DNA of 64,000 nt from Phycisphaerales bacterium (lineage in GTDB: Bacteria; Planctomycetota; Phycisphaerae; Phycisphaerales; SM1A02), in the NCBI GenBank assembly GCA_030748805.1, contig JASMLG010000087.1, positions 1 to 64,000 on the forward strand. Reading direction: 5' to 3'. Position numbers and translations under genes: made by a program. The notes under the pieces were generated by a model, which saw only the letters and a list, made by a program, of their open reading frames with translations, did no database searches and was not told the DNA's origin. Position 1 is the first letter of the stretch; each line of letters begins with the position of its first letter. This document shows positions 35,475 to 43,400 of the stretch, one piece after another.

Positions 35475-36588
35475 TTTGCACAGTTGAACTTGCATTTGCC
35501 TTTCTGTCAATCGCATCGATGAGCCCAATGCAAAATGCAGTCAGAAGCCACCCAGTCCCACCATTACTCAGGAGCGGAAGAGCGATACCCTTTGTGGGAA
35601 CTAGTGAGGTAACGACCAGGATATTGATGCTTGCCTGAAGCCCAATCGTAGCAATAATTCCTAAAACCAGAAGTTGATGGAAGGTGTTCGATGTCTTACG
35701 AATTACGTAAATACCAATCCAAACTAATCCAACGTATAAAGATGCAACTGCAATTGCACCAAACGCACCAAGTTCTTCACAAATTATCGCGAAAATGAAG
35801 TCGGTAGTATCTTCAGGAAGATAACCAAATTTTTGTATTCCATTTCCAAGCCCCAAACCCGAAAGTCCTCCTTCAGAGATTGCTGACATCGATTGTACAA
35901 TGTGATACCCACTATTCTCAGGGTCTGCAAAAGGATCAAGATATGTTTGCAATCTTCCCATCCTATAGTCACTTCTATAAACAGCAAGGTAAAAACCAGA
36001 AATAGCAACTGGAGCAAAAGTAGCGAAATGCCAAAGTTTTGATCCAGCAGCTAATAGGACAAAGCAAGCAACAGCAAAAATTAGAACAGCTGTACCTAGA
36101 TCTTCTATAGCGATGACTGCACTGACAAGCCCCACAATGGCGATTATTGGCAAAAACCCCTTAAGATATTTAGATAAGTCGCATAAGTGTTTAGAAGACC
36201 ACCACGCCAACGCAATAACCATCATCCATTTAGTTATTTCGCTTGGCTGAAAATTGAATCCACCAAATTCTACCCAACGGTTTGAAGCATTGACTTGTTT
36301 TCCAATACCTGGAATGTAAACAGTAAACAATAGAAAGACCGCAACCCAAAAAAACCACAAAACAAGGGGGAAACCCATGAAGTGTTTTTCAAAAAGTTGT
36401 ACCGGAAACCTGCTTCCAACAAACATAACAATCATTGCTATTGCTGCTAACACAGCAGGTCTACTCGTAAGCAAATCAACATAAGTTAATGGGATATTAG
36501 AAACCTGCATTCCAGCAGAATTCACCATGACAACGCCAAGCATTAGTAAGGCGATAGATATGACAACAATTCCCTGTCCTGCTCGCAT
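35446..36588 (-). CDS. ftsW: FtsW/RodA family peptidoglycan polymerase
   Basis: This is a ten-helix SEDS-family glycosyltransferase that polymerises lipid II at the division septum. Motifs include NASNRWVEFGGFNFQPSEIT, AVIAIEDLGTAVLIF, YHIVQSMSAISEGGLSGLG with ATTDFIFAIICEELG-type sequence (DFIFAIICEELG), and the ending PLLSNGGTGWLL. Being directly upstream of murG, it is FtsW rather than RodA. This fragment of a dcw cluster is noteworthy because many Planctomycetota lack parts of it; here peptidoglycan synthesis seems normal. Confidence 0.9.
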   Translation of the reverse strand: MRAGQGIVVISIALLMLGVVMVNSAGMQVSNIPLTYVDLLTSRPAVLAAIAMIVMFVGSRFPVQLFEKHFMGFPLVLWFFWVAVFLLFTVYIPGIGKQVNASNRWVEFGGFNFQPSEITKWMMVIALAWWSSKHLCDLSKYLKGFLPIIAIVGLVSAVIAIEDLGTAVLIFAVACFVLLAAGSKLWHFATFAPVAISGFYLAVYRSDYRMGRLQTYLDPFADPENSGYHIVQSMSAISEGGLSGLGLGNGIQKFGYLPEDTTDFIFAIICEELGAFGAIAVASLYVGLVWIGIYVIRKTSNTFHQLLVLGIIATIGLQASINILVVTSLVPTKGIALPLLSNGGTGWLLTAFCIGLIDAIDRKANASSTVQNAFPTTARA

Positions 36589-36652
36589 GAAATATAAGTA
36601 TCGACTGTATTATTGGTTTTGCCACACAATCTAAGTTGGTTTCGGTCATACT

Positions 36653-38218
36653 ATGTGTCATCAAATGAACCGGCAACCAGATCAACTTTGTACTTCAAGA
36701 ATAATCTATTTAGAAACATTTGGATGCCAGATGAATGAACTAGACAGCGAGTTAGTTCAGGATCAACTTGCTGCTCTGGGTTATATTTTGGGGGACTCTA
36801 GAGATACAGCCGATGTTGTTCTGTTCAATACCTGCACAGTTCGCCAACAGGCGGAAAATAAGGTTCTAAGCCGTATAGGTGAATTAGGTCTTGAAAAAAA
36901 GGAAGGTCGTGAGGTCATTATTGGCATGTTGGGGTGTCTTCCTGAGAGAGAGGGGAAACGCCTTCTAACTAAATATCCTCACATCAACTTTCTATGTGGA
37001 CCAAGTGAATTAGATCGACTTCCAACATTAATTCACAATGCTGTTGCAGGTGAGCCGCTGTCTTCTATTGATAGAGTTTGTTTGCAGGGGAATCGGTCAC
37101 GAAGATCGTCTGCACTTTCTGCAGCCGAAGATAATTTGGAACTGCTTGATTTATCTAGATCATTTAATCCAGATCATCGACGTTCATCTAGTCATAGCGC
37201 TTATGTTCGCATTACTCGAGGTTGCAATAAGTTCTGTACCTATTGTGTAGTTCCAAATACTCGTGGAGCAGAAGTACACAGGCCGCCTGACTCGATAATT
37301 GGAGAATGTAAGCAGTTGGTTGATGCAGGAACAGTTGAAATCACACTGCTTGGTCAAACTGTAAATCATTACATATATACGCATGGAGTGGCAATTAACA
37401 GCAGCGGTAATGAAGTTCCTCAAATTGGTCCAGGGCTTACTGCATTTAATAAAACAAGCAATGGTGCTAAGCCAGTTACAACTTTTGCAAACTTATTACA
37501 ACGAATTCACGATGAGGTACACGACTTGCAGCGACTAAGATTTGTTACAAGTTATCCAAAGGACTTTGGAAACGATGTTCTGGAAGTGATGAAGGATTGC
37601 CCAAGGATTTGTAACTACCTGCATGTTCCTGCGCAGTCGGGCTCGAACCGAATATTAAAATTAATGAATCGTGGTTATACAGTTGAAGAGTATTTGGATT
37701 TTGTTGATAGAGCTAGAACAATAATTCCAGATGTAGAAATAGCAGGGGACATTATTGTTGGTTTTCCAAGTGAGACGGAGGATGATTACAAAGCAACTTG
37801 CGATTTAATTAGTCGAGTTAGATTTAAAAACAATTTTGTATTCCATTATTCTCCTAGACCAGGCACAGTTGCGATTAATCGTTATGAAGATGATATTCCA
37901 AGGGATGTAAAGCGAAGGCGTTTAAATACAATTCTAGAACTTGGAGCGAAGATAGGTTCAGAAGTCCATCAACAATATGTAGGCAAGACAATTGATGTGC
38001 TTGTTGAGTGCGTTAGCCCTAAATCGGAGAAAAATAACAGCATTGAATTGAAATGGGAGAAAAAGAATACTCAGTTGTCAGGCCGAACGTCTGGGGACTT
38101 AATATGTGTTTTTGATGTTGATTCAGATGACGAGGTGAATTTTTTGATAGGAACGATCGTTCCCGTTAAAATTGAAAGTTCAGCACCTTTGCTGCTTAAG
38201 GGGTCTCTTTGTAAGTAA
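36653..38218 (+). CDS. miaB: MiaB, tRNA 2-methylthioadenosine synthase
   Basis: MiaB is a radical SAM enzyme that adds a methylthio group to i6A37 in tRNAs. The N-terminal methylthiotransferase domain has cysteines in ETFGCQMNELDS, FNTCTVRQQAE and MLGCLPER; the radical SAM cluster motif is CNKFCTYC within TRGCNKFCTYCVVPNTRG; a C-terminal TRAM domain follows. Both Fe-S sites are complete. At 521 residues it is slightly longer than usual, with an insert in the radical SAM domain (around residues 245-275). The start could be either of two near ATGs (36653 or 36665). Confidence 0.93.
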   Translation: MCHQMNRQPDQLCTSRIIYLETFGCQMNELDSELVQDQLAALGYILGDSRDTADVVLFNTCTVRQQAENKVLSRIGELGLEKKEGREVIIGMLGCLPEREGKRLLTKYPHINFLCGPSELDRLPTLIHNAVAGEPLSSIDRVCLQGNRSRRSSALSAAEDNLELLDLSRSFNPDHRRSSSHSAYVRITRGCNKFCTYCVVPNTRGAEVHRPPDSIIGECKQLVDAGTVEITLLGQTVNHYIYTHGVAINSSGNEVPQIGPGLTAFNKTSNGAKPVTTFANLLQRIHDEVHDLQRLRFVTSYPKDFGNDVLEVMKDCPRICNYLHVPAQSGSNRILKLMNRGYTVEEYLDFVDRARTIIPDVEIAGDIIVGFPSETEDDYKATCDLISRVRFKNNFVFHYSPRPGTVAINRYEDDIPRDVKRRRLNTILELGAKIGSEVHQQYVGKTIDVLVECVSPKSEKNNSIELKWEKKNTQLSGRTSGDLICVFDVDSDDEVNFLIGTIVPVKIESSAPLLLKGSLCK

Positions 38219-38332
38219 GTTTATTCTTATTAATTGTGCGCCTTTTTAAATGTTATTCGCATATTCGGTGTGCGCTAGTAACGCGGGTTGGCGTTTTGTC
38301 TTTATCGAATAGGAAGAACAGAAAGGGAAAAA

Positions 38333-38986
38333 ATGAATAATAATTATTTCTTCGGGACGATTGCTGTTAGCACTATGGTTGTTGGGTCGGCAGTGGCAGA
38401 TTATGCGGGTTTATCTTACGATTGGTGGTCAAATTATGACGGAACTGTAACATGTCAGATATACGCTTCCTTTACAGAAGAAACAGATGAGCTTGATGCA
38501 GTTTTCGGCGATTCCGAGAACGCACTTAGTGTATCTGCTTCAAGCAGTTTTTATCAACACTATCTTGGTACCTATGCAGCTCCAATGGCTGCACTACTCC
38601 CACTCTACCCAAGTTTAGCATTGGATAGTTACGTCACAATCGGAAGAACTTCCGATGTTGACAACAACATGCTAGACATTGGCATTGATTGGTCTGACTT
38701 CGAAGAAAGTGGTGGCGATATCTACACGGATAACGGCACTTGGTTTGCTACCCCTGACGACCCACAAGTGCTCGCAGGTGAAGATCTTAGAGTTTTGGTA
38801 GGAAACTTCACAACGTACGGTTATGATTCATACATTTATGGCGTTTTGAATTTTCAAGGAAGGCAAGGTGATTTTGAAACATTCCAAGCTCGCAATCAAG
38901 AGATATGCTCACCCCCATGCCCGTCTCCTAGTGCTATAGCACTTCTTGGACTTTCGGGGTTAGTTAGTCGTAGGCGCAGGAAATAG
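38333..38986 (+). CDS. Tandem secreted paralogue 1, PEP-CTERM-like tail
   Basis: This is the first of six neighbouring paralogues of an unrecognised family. The ATG at 38333 follows AAAGGG and gives a signal peptide ending GSAVAD. The mature part of about 170 residues is acidic and likely beta-rich, with family motifs DELDAVFGD, SSFYQHYLGTY, AAPMAALLPLYPSL and DNGTWFATPDDPQV. The C-terminus is a short hydrophobic helix (AIALLGLSGLVS) followed by RRRRK, as in PEP-CTERM-type sorting signals. This copy differs from the others by a CSPPCPSPS stretch with two cysteines before the helix. It probably ends up on or outside the cell surface. No terminator is visible after it. Confidence 0.8.
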   Translation: MNNNYFFGTIAVSTMVVGSAVADYAGLSYDWWSNYDGTVTCQIYASFTEETDELDAVFGDSENALSVSASSSFYQHYLGTYAAPMAALLPLYPSLALDSYVTIGRTSDVDNNMLDIGIDWSDFEESGGDIYTDNGTWFATPDDPQVLAGEDLRVLVGNFTTYGYDSYIYGVLNFQGRQGDFETFQARNQEICSPPCPSPSAIALLGLSGLVSRRRRK

Positions 38987-39077
38987 CAAAATAAATGTTA
39001 ATAATAATAATTAGGGTTAAGTTAGGTAGTTTTTACAGTATTTTTTGTGTTTTGATAGAAAAAGCAAGTAAAACAAG

Positions 39078-39105
39078 TTGACTCTATGAAATCAACAGTT
39101 ATCCT
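39078..39105 (+). promoter_or_regulatory. Candidate promoter of tandem paralogue 2
   Basis: TTGACT (39078-39083) and TATCCT (39100-39105) have a 16-nt spacer, like the candidate promoters of paralogues 3-6. Transcription from about 39112 would give a leader of about 220 nt. The leader holds a hairpin (TGTCG with CGACA near 39113-39133) and AGCGGAGAAAGAG, which recurs in the leader of paralogue 4. The rest of the 344-nt gap between paralogues 1 and 2 shows nothing else I can support. Confidence 0.5.
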
Positions 39106-39330
39106 AAGACGTTGTCGGAACGTAATTTCGACACTTCCCAGCGGAGAAAGAGATTTCAGAGCAAGGTTGTGGGAACCAACTTGACGAATCTGCGAATACC
39201 TTCAAAGTTGGGGAACATGATTGGCTCAGTAGACCAACAAGTCAGCTCTGAATGGTCAAAAATCCAATCACCAACGTACGTTTTTTCACTAGATCTAGTT
39301 TTTAAGAAAGAAAAAGAGGAAGGAAAGCAA

Positions 39331-39981
39331 ATGAATAATAAAACGCTTTCGCTCACAATTGCTGCTGGCTCATTGATTGCTAGTTCAGCCATGGCTGATT
39401 ATGCTGGTCTCGCTTACGATGCCATCAATAACGGCGATGGAACGTGGACTGCCATGATTTACGCTACTTTTACAGCAGAAACAGATGAGCTTGATGCAGT
39501 TTTCGGCGATGCCGATAACTCACTTAGTGTATCTGCTACAAGCAGTTTTTATCAACACTATCTTGGTAGTTATGCCGCTCCAATGGCAGCACTACTCCCA
39601 CTTTACCCAAGTTTAGCATTGGATAGTTACGTCACAATCGGAAGAACTTCCGACGCTGACAACAACATGCTTGACATTGGTATTGATTGGACAGACTTTG
39701 AAGATAATGGTGGCGCAATCTCTACCGATAATGGTACTTGGTTTGCTACCCCTGACGATCCACAAGTGCTCGCAGGTGCAGATCTTAGAGTTTTGGTAGG
39801 AAACTTCACAATGTACGGTCTTGATTCACACGTTTATGGCGTTTTGAATCTTCAAGGCAAGCAAGGTGATTTTGAAACATTCCAAGCTCGAGATCAGGAC
39901 TTTGATTACACACTTCCAGCACCAGGTGCTATTGCACTTCTTGGTCTTGCAGGTGTTGCAACTCGACGTCGACGCAAATAA
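39331..39981 (+). CDS. Tandem secreted paralogue 2, PEP-CTERM-like tail
   Basis: This member (216 residues) is closest to paralogue 1: a 50-nt segment is identical at the DNA level (38606-38655 and 39604-39653). The signal peptide ends SSAMAD. The mature part has DELDAVFGDADNSLSVSA, SSFYQHYLGSY, DIGIDWTDFEDNGG and DNGTWFATPDDPQV. The tail is PAPGAIALLGLAGVA then RRRRK. The frame is open to 39112, but GAGGAAGGAAAG just before ATG 39331 and the signal peptide fix the start. Function is unknown; it should be exported and anchored or released by an exosortase-type enzyme that is not in the window. Confidence 0.82.
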   Translation: MNNKTLSLTIAAGSLIASSAMADYAGLAYDAINNGDGTWTAMIYATFTAETDELDAVFGDADNSLSVSATSSFYQHYLGSYAAPMAALLPLYPSLALDSYVTIGRTSDADNNMLDIGIDWTDFEDNGGAISTDNGTWFATPDDPQVLAGADLRVLVGNFTMYGLDSHVYGVLNLQGKQGDFETFQARDQDFDYTLPAPGAIALLGLAGVATRRRRK

Positions 39982-40030
39982 TTGCTTTGACGATGTGATG
40001 GTTTGAACTAAACCACATTTAATCGAACTA

Positions 40031-40064
40031 AAAACCGCCACTACGAAAGTAGTGGCGGTTTTTT
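40031..40064 (+). terminator. Terminator after tandem paralogue 2
   Basis: ACCGCCACTAC and GTAGTGGCGGT form a perfect 11-bp stem with a GAAA tetraloop and a following T-run; A residues upstream extend the pairing, so it may work in both directions. Confidence 0.9.
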
Positions 40065-40397
40065 AATGATGTTCAAACTAGCGCAGTGCTTCTAGTTTGG
40101 CATTTGATTTTGATAATCGCCAGCCAGATTGGTATTAGAAACTCATATGATAAAGAGGGCAGTTTTATGTCCTATAATAAAAGCGTTAACGTAGTATCCA
40201 GTTCGTCATAGATTGCGCAACCCACATAATTGAACCTCGATGTGATTCAAAATGGATCAGAAGGTTGTTTCAGGCGAATAGTGATACATAGTTGTGCCGT
40301 GAAGCAAATACCCCTAAGTCGGGGAAGTTGGAATTGGTTTTCAACAGATGCATTTGTGAAACGTGTTTAGAAATATAAAGACATGAGGAATACAACA
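40065..40397 (+). promoter_or_regulatory. Leader region of tandem paralogue 3
   Basis: This gap carries a weak candidate promoter, TTGTTT (40265-40270) and CATAGT (40287-40292), again 16 nt apart. It would give a leader of about 100 nt containing the hairpin CCCC-TAAGTC-GGGG (40311-40324). No ORF is present and the first 200 nt show nothing recognisable. Confidence 0.35.
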
Positions 40398-41039
40398 ATG
40401 AACAAATCAACTCTCTCAATCGCAACAGTTTCAATCAGTTCGCTACTCTTTGCAGGCACAGCATTAGCTGATTTTCAGGGCTTTTCTATTGACGAAATAG
40501 ATAGCGGCTTGGGCATCGGTACTACATATAGAGTGTACGTTAATCTTGAAGAAGGAGATCAACTAGACGCTGTATTTGGTGATGGAGTAGACATATTGTC
40601 AATTAAATCGGATTCGGGTTTCTATCAAAACCAGTTTGGAACTTATGGTGCCCCAAGTGCAGCACTCTTCGACTTCTTTCCAAGTTTGAGATATGACAGT
40701 TTCGTCACTATTGGTGTATTGGATGATTCTGCAGGTGATGCAATGATGGACATTGGAATTGATTGGACGGATTTTGAAAATAATGGTGGCGATATTTGGA
40801 CAGATAACGGTACATGGTTTGCTACCCCAGATGACGCTCAGGTAATGGAAGTTGACGGACGAGTCCTTATAGGTCAATTTACTATGACAGGATGGTTTAC
40901 TGAGGGTGATGTTAGTTTACAGGGCAAGAACGCAGATCTAACAAACTGGCAAAGACGCGGCGTGTCATTTATTCCAGCACCAGGAGCAATTGCACTTCTA
41001 GGCCTTGCAGGAGTTACAGTAAGGCGACGCAGAAAATAA
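40398..41039 (+). CDS. Tandem secreted paralogue 3, PEP-CTERM-like tail
   Basis: This is the most divergent of the first three copies (213 residues). The signal peptide ends GTALAD. Family motifs persist as DQLDAVFGDG, SGFYQNQFGTYGAP, DIGIDWTDFENNGGDI, TDNGTWFATPDDAQV and GRVLIGQFT. The ending is PAPGAIALLGLAGVTV followed by RRRRK. The second ATG (40398) is preferred because AGGA lies 9 nt before it and the signal peptide starts cleanly there. Unknown function. Confidence 0.82.
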   Translation: MNKSTLSIATVSISSLLFAGTALADFQGFSIDEIDSGLGIGTTYRVYVNLEEGDQLDAVFGDGVDILSIKSDSGFYQNQFGTYGAPSAALFDFFPSLRYDSFVTIGVLDDSAGDAMMDIGIDWTDFENNGGDIWTDNGTWFATPDDAQVMEVDGRVLIGQFTMTGWFTEGDVSLQGKNADLTNWQRRGVSFIPAPGAIALLGLAGVTVRRRRK

Positions 41040-41065
41040 CCCCAATTCTAAGTAACACAACCTTG

Positions 41066-41097
41066 CCACCCCAGTAAAACTGGGGTGGTTTTTTTTT
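41066..41097 (+). terminator. Terminator after tandem paralogue 3
   Basis: CCACCCCAGT and ACTGGGGTGG pair perfectly around AAA and are followed by nine T residues. Confidence 0.93.
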
Positions 41098-41184
41098 GAA
41101 AAAAATACAAATCCAAAGTCATTATTCATACTTGAGTTACATCGATTTCAAACTTGTTTTGGAAAATATATAGTAAATAGATAC

Positions 41185-41212
41185 TTGACGAGATGCGGTT
41201 ATTGCTGATAGT
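41185..41212 (+). promoter_or_regulatory. Candidate promoter of tandem paralogue 4
   Basis: TTGACG (41185-41190) and GATAGT (41207-41212) are 16 nt apart, giving a leader of about 103 nt. The leader contains AGCGGAGAAAGAG, shared with paralogue 2, and a hairpin GTAACA-CGT-TGTTAC. Confidence 0.5.
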
Positions 41213-41321
41213 TTTCCAGTTGTAAGCCGTTACCGGACCTTAGCCGAAGCGGAGAAAGAGCAAGTAACACGTTGTTACTAGCGAATGTAAACGTGTTCCA
41301 TTTAGAAAAGGAGAGGAACAT

Positions 41322-41969
41322 ATGAATGTCAGGATGACACCAATTGTTGTGTCTTCAGTTGTAATTGCAACTGGAGCATCGACCGCTTTTGCGGATTTAA
41401 TTCAAATCGAATGGGATTCTTTTGATACTGCTCAGGGTACAGTGTGGCAAATCTATGCTGCAATTGACTCAGGTGGTGAGGTAGACGCTGTCTATGGTGA
41501 TGGCGACAATGCTCTGTTAGTTGAAACAAGTATTGGTGGTGCCTTCTACCAACACTTCCTTGGAACCTACGCTGCACCAATGGCTGCGTTGATTCCACTT
41601 TATGCAAGTTTGGCAAATGATAGTTTTGTAACTATTGGTCGCTTGACTGATCAAGACAACGCCATGATGGACATTGGAATTGATTTCAGTGACTTTGAAA
41701 ATAATGGTGGATCAATATGGACCGACAATGGTACATGGTTTGCTACACCAGATGATGCACAAGTGCATGAAGTTGGAGGGCGTGTATTAATTGGCCAATT
41801 TACAACAGCCAGTAATGATGGGGTACACGGAATTGTTAATTTGCAGGGTAAAAACGCTGATGGTTCCAACTGGAACGCACTAGCTGTTGATTTCAACACA
41901 CTTCCTGCTCCTGGTGCGATTGTGTTATTGGGAATCGCAGGTATCGCTTCGCGGCGACGTCGAAAGTAA
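41322..41969 (+). CDS. Tandem secreted paralogue 4, PEP-CTERM-like tail
   Basis: This 215-residue copy has a signal peptide ending STAFAD, then GGEVDAVYGDGDNALLVET, GGAFYQHFLGTYAAPMAAL, DIGIDFSDFENNGGSI, TDNGTWFATPDDAQV and a PAPGAIVLLGIAGIA tail with RRRRK. It shares a 117-nt identical DNA block with paralogue 5 (41472-41588) and a separate 44-nt identical block with paralogue 6 (41619-41662). The ribosome binding site AAGGAGAGGAA is unusually strong. Function unknown. Confidence 0.82.
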   Translation: MNVRMTPIVVSSVVIATGASTAFADLIQIEWDSFDTAQGTVWQIYAAIDSGGEVDAVYGDGDNALLVETSIGGAFYQHFLGTYAAPMAALIPLYASLANDSFVTIGRLTDQDNAMMDIGIDFSDFENNGGSIWTDNGTWFATPDDAQVHEVGGRVLIGQFTTASNDGVHGIVNLQGKNADGSNWNALAVDFNTLPAPGAIVLLGIAGIASRRRRK

Positions 41970-41993
41970 CCACAAGGATAATCTTGTATTCAA

Positions 41994-42027
41994 CAGCACC
42001 CCGATCTTTGATTGGGGTGCTGTCTTT
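41994..42027 (+). terminator. Terminator after tandem paralogue 4
   Basis: CAGCACCCC and GGGGTGCTG form a 9-bp stem with an 11-nt loop, followed by TCTTT. Confidence 0.8.
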
Positions 42028-42174
42028 AGTGTTCTAGTGAGTGCTAATTACTATTAAGGCAATTAACGTTCCTATAACAATAACCAAATATGAAGAATAA
42101 ACTGTGGTGTTGTTACATTGGGTAAAACGTGACGGATATCAGTTGGTACATCGTTTTTTCGCATTGTAAACAAA

Positions 42175-42202
42175 TTGCCTTTTTGGATTCGTAGGGTACT
42201 TT
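42175..42202 (+). promoter_or_regulatory. Candidate promoter of tandem paralogue 5
   Basis: TTGCCT (42175-42180) and TACTTT (42197-42202) have a 16-nt spacer with GGG just before the -10. The same -35 sequence, spacer length and downstream GGAAGCA recur before paralogue 6. Confidence 0.6.
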
Positions 42203-42207
42203 TCTAG

Positions 42208-42322
42208 CGGAAGCAACTAACCCAAGCTGCGTTGGCTTGAGTTGGAGGAAACTGGAGAACAATAAGTTCTCTCGTAAAACTCGTACGTAAACGAGTAATG
42301 AGATAAGAGGAGATTTAATCTT
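42208..42322 (+). promoter_or_regulatory. Structured 5' leader of tandem paralogue 5
   Basis: The leader of about 115 nt starts GGAAGCA and aligns with that of paralogue 6. It ends with two hairpins, GAGAAC-AATAA-GTTCTC (42255-42271) and CTCGT-ACGTAA-ACGAG (42280-42295), placed just before the AGAGGAG ribosome binding site. The same two hairpins occur at the same distance in paralogue 6. It may be a shared RNA control element or mRNA stabiliser; no known riboswitch is recognised. Confidence 0.5.
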
Positions 42323-42970
42323 ATGAACAGTAAAAAGCTTTTAGGTCTAATGACCGGAGTAAGTTCTATTGTTTTCGTTGGTACTTCGACTGCTGATTTG
42401 ATTGATGTTGAATGGGAATCAGCTGTTACATCTGAAGGTGTTGTTTGGCAAATTTATGCAGCCATCGATGCTGGTGGTGAGGTAGACGCTGTCTATGGTG
42501 ATGGCGACAATGCTCTGTTAGTTGAAACAAGTATTGGTGGTGCCTTCTACCAACACTTCCTTGGAACCTACGCTGCACCAATGGCTGCGCTGATTCCACT
42601 TTACCCAAGTTTAGCAAATGATAGTTTTGTAACTATTGGTTTGTTGACAGATGCAGGTAATGCAATGATGGACATTGGAATTGATTTCAGTGACTTTGAA
42701 GATAATGGTGGATCAATATGGACCGACAATGGTACATGGTTTGCTACACCAGATGATGCACAAGTGCATGAAGTTGGAGGGCGAGTATTAATTGGTCAAT
42801 TTACAACTGCAGTTGGTGATGGTGTTCATGGCATCGTTAACATGCAAGGTAAAAATGCTGATGGTTCCAACTGGAACGCATTAGGTATAGAGTTCAATAC
42901 TCTTCCTGCTCCTGGTGCAATTGCACTTCTAGGACTTGCTGGTGTTGCAGCACGTCGTCGTCGTAAGTAA
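42323..42970 (+). CDS. Tandem secreted paralogue 5, PEP-CTERM-like tail
   Basis: A 215-residue copy. The signal peptide ends TSTAD. The centre is nearly the same as paralogue 4 (GGEVDAVYGDGDNALLVET, GGAFYQHFLGTYAAPMAAL, DIGIDFSDFEDNGGSI), while the signal peptide (MNSKKLLGLMTGVSS) matches paralogue 6 (MNNKKLLGLMAGVSS). This mixture of affinities points to recombination between copies. The tail is PAPGAIALLGLAGVAA plus RRRRK. Function unknown. Confidence 0.82.
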   Translation: MNSKKLLGLMTGVSSIVFVGTSTADLIDVEWESAVTSEGVVWQIYAAIDAGGEVDAVYGDGDNALLVETSIGGAFYQHFLGTYAAPMAALIPLYPSLANDSFVTIGLLTDAGNAMMDIGIDFSDFEDNGGSIWTDNGTWFATPDDAQVHEVGGRVLIGQFTTAVGDGVHGIVNMQGKNADGSNWNALGIEFNTLPAPGAIALLGLAGVAARRRRK

Positions 42971-42996
42971 TTACAACGAAATTTTTTGTATTCCAC

Positions 42997-43034
42997 GACA
43001 CCCCAGCTTTTTTGGCTGGGGTGTTGTCTTTTAT
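42997..43034 (+). terminator. Terminator after tandem paralogue 5
   Basis: ACACCCCAGC and GGCTGGGGTGT pair around a T-rich loop and are followed by TGTCTTTTATT. Confidence 0.8.
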
Positions 43035-43252
43035 TATTGAAGTTGTGTAACAATTAGTGTCCAACCTATAGTTGAGACCATCATTTTGTGACAAGTCAAA
43101 ATCATTTCATAATTAGTAATTCTCACATTAGATTTATTGGATGTGCTGTCGCTAAACCTCTTGAAACGCTACTCTGTTAGCACTTTATGTCAAAATGGGC
43201 AAAATAACCGAAATGGACGTTAAAATATTGGAAATATTCTGATTAGTAGGTC

Positions 43253-43280
43253 TTGCCTTTGTTATGTTTCGCGGTATCGT
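43253..43280 (+). promoter_or_regulatory. Candidate promoter of tandem paralogue 6
   Basis: TTGCCT (43253-43258) and TATCGT (43275-43280) have a 16-nt spacer ending CGG, and GGAAGCA follows at the expected start site, as in paralogue 5. The first 280 nt of this gap before the promoter show no gene. Confidence 0.6.
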
Positions 43281-43286
43281 ACAAAT

Positions 43287-43400
43287 GGAAGCAGTCAGTT
43301 CAGACGTAGTTGTTTGGATTGGCGGGAAATTGGAGAACAAATGTTCTCTCGTTTGTCCTCGTACGAAACGAGGTAACGAGTAAGAAGGAGAAGTGTTCTT
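43287..43400 (+). promoter_or_regulatory. Structured 5' leader of tandem paralogue 6
   Basis: The leader has the same length as in paralogue 5 (about 115 nt). Its hairpins are GAGAACA-AA-TGTTCTC (43333-43348) and CCTCGT-ACGAA-ACGAGG (43357-43373); both gain one extra base pair on both arms relative to paralogue 5. The ribosome binding site is AGAAGGAG. Confidence 0.5.

Noticed and set aside
41322..42970. Assembly duplication of paralogues 4 and 5
   Set aside because: They differ in signal peptide, leader, terminator and many third positions, so they are separate genes despite the identical block.
38219..43400. Cyclic di-GMP or other known riboswitches in the paralogue leaders
   Set aside because: I looked for the conserved GEMM, cobalamin and similar cores and found none; only simple hairpins are present.
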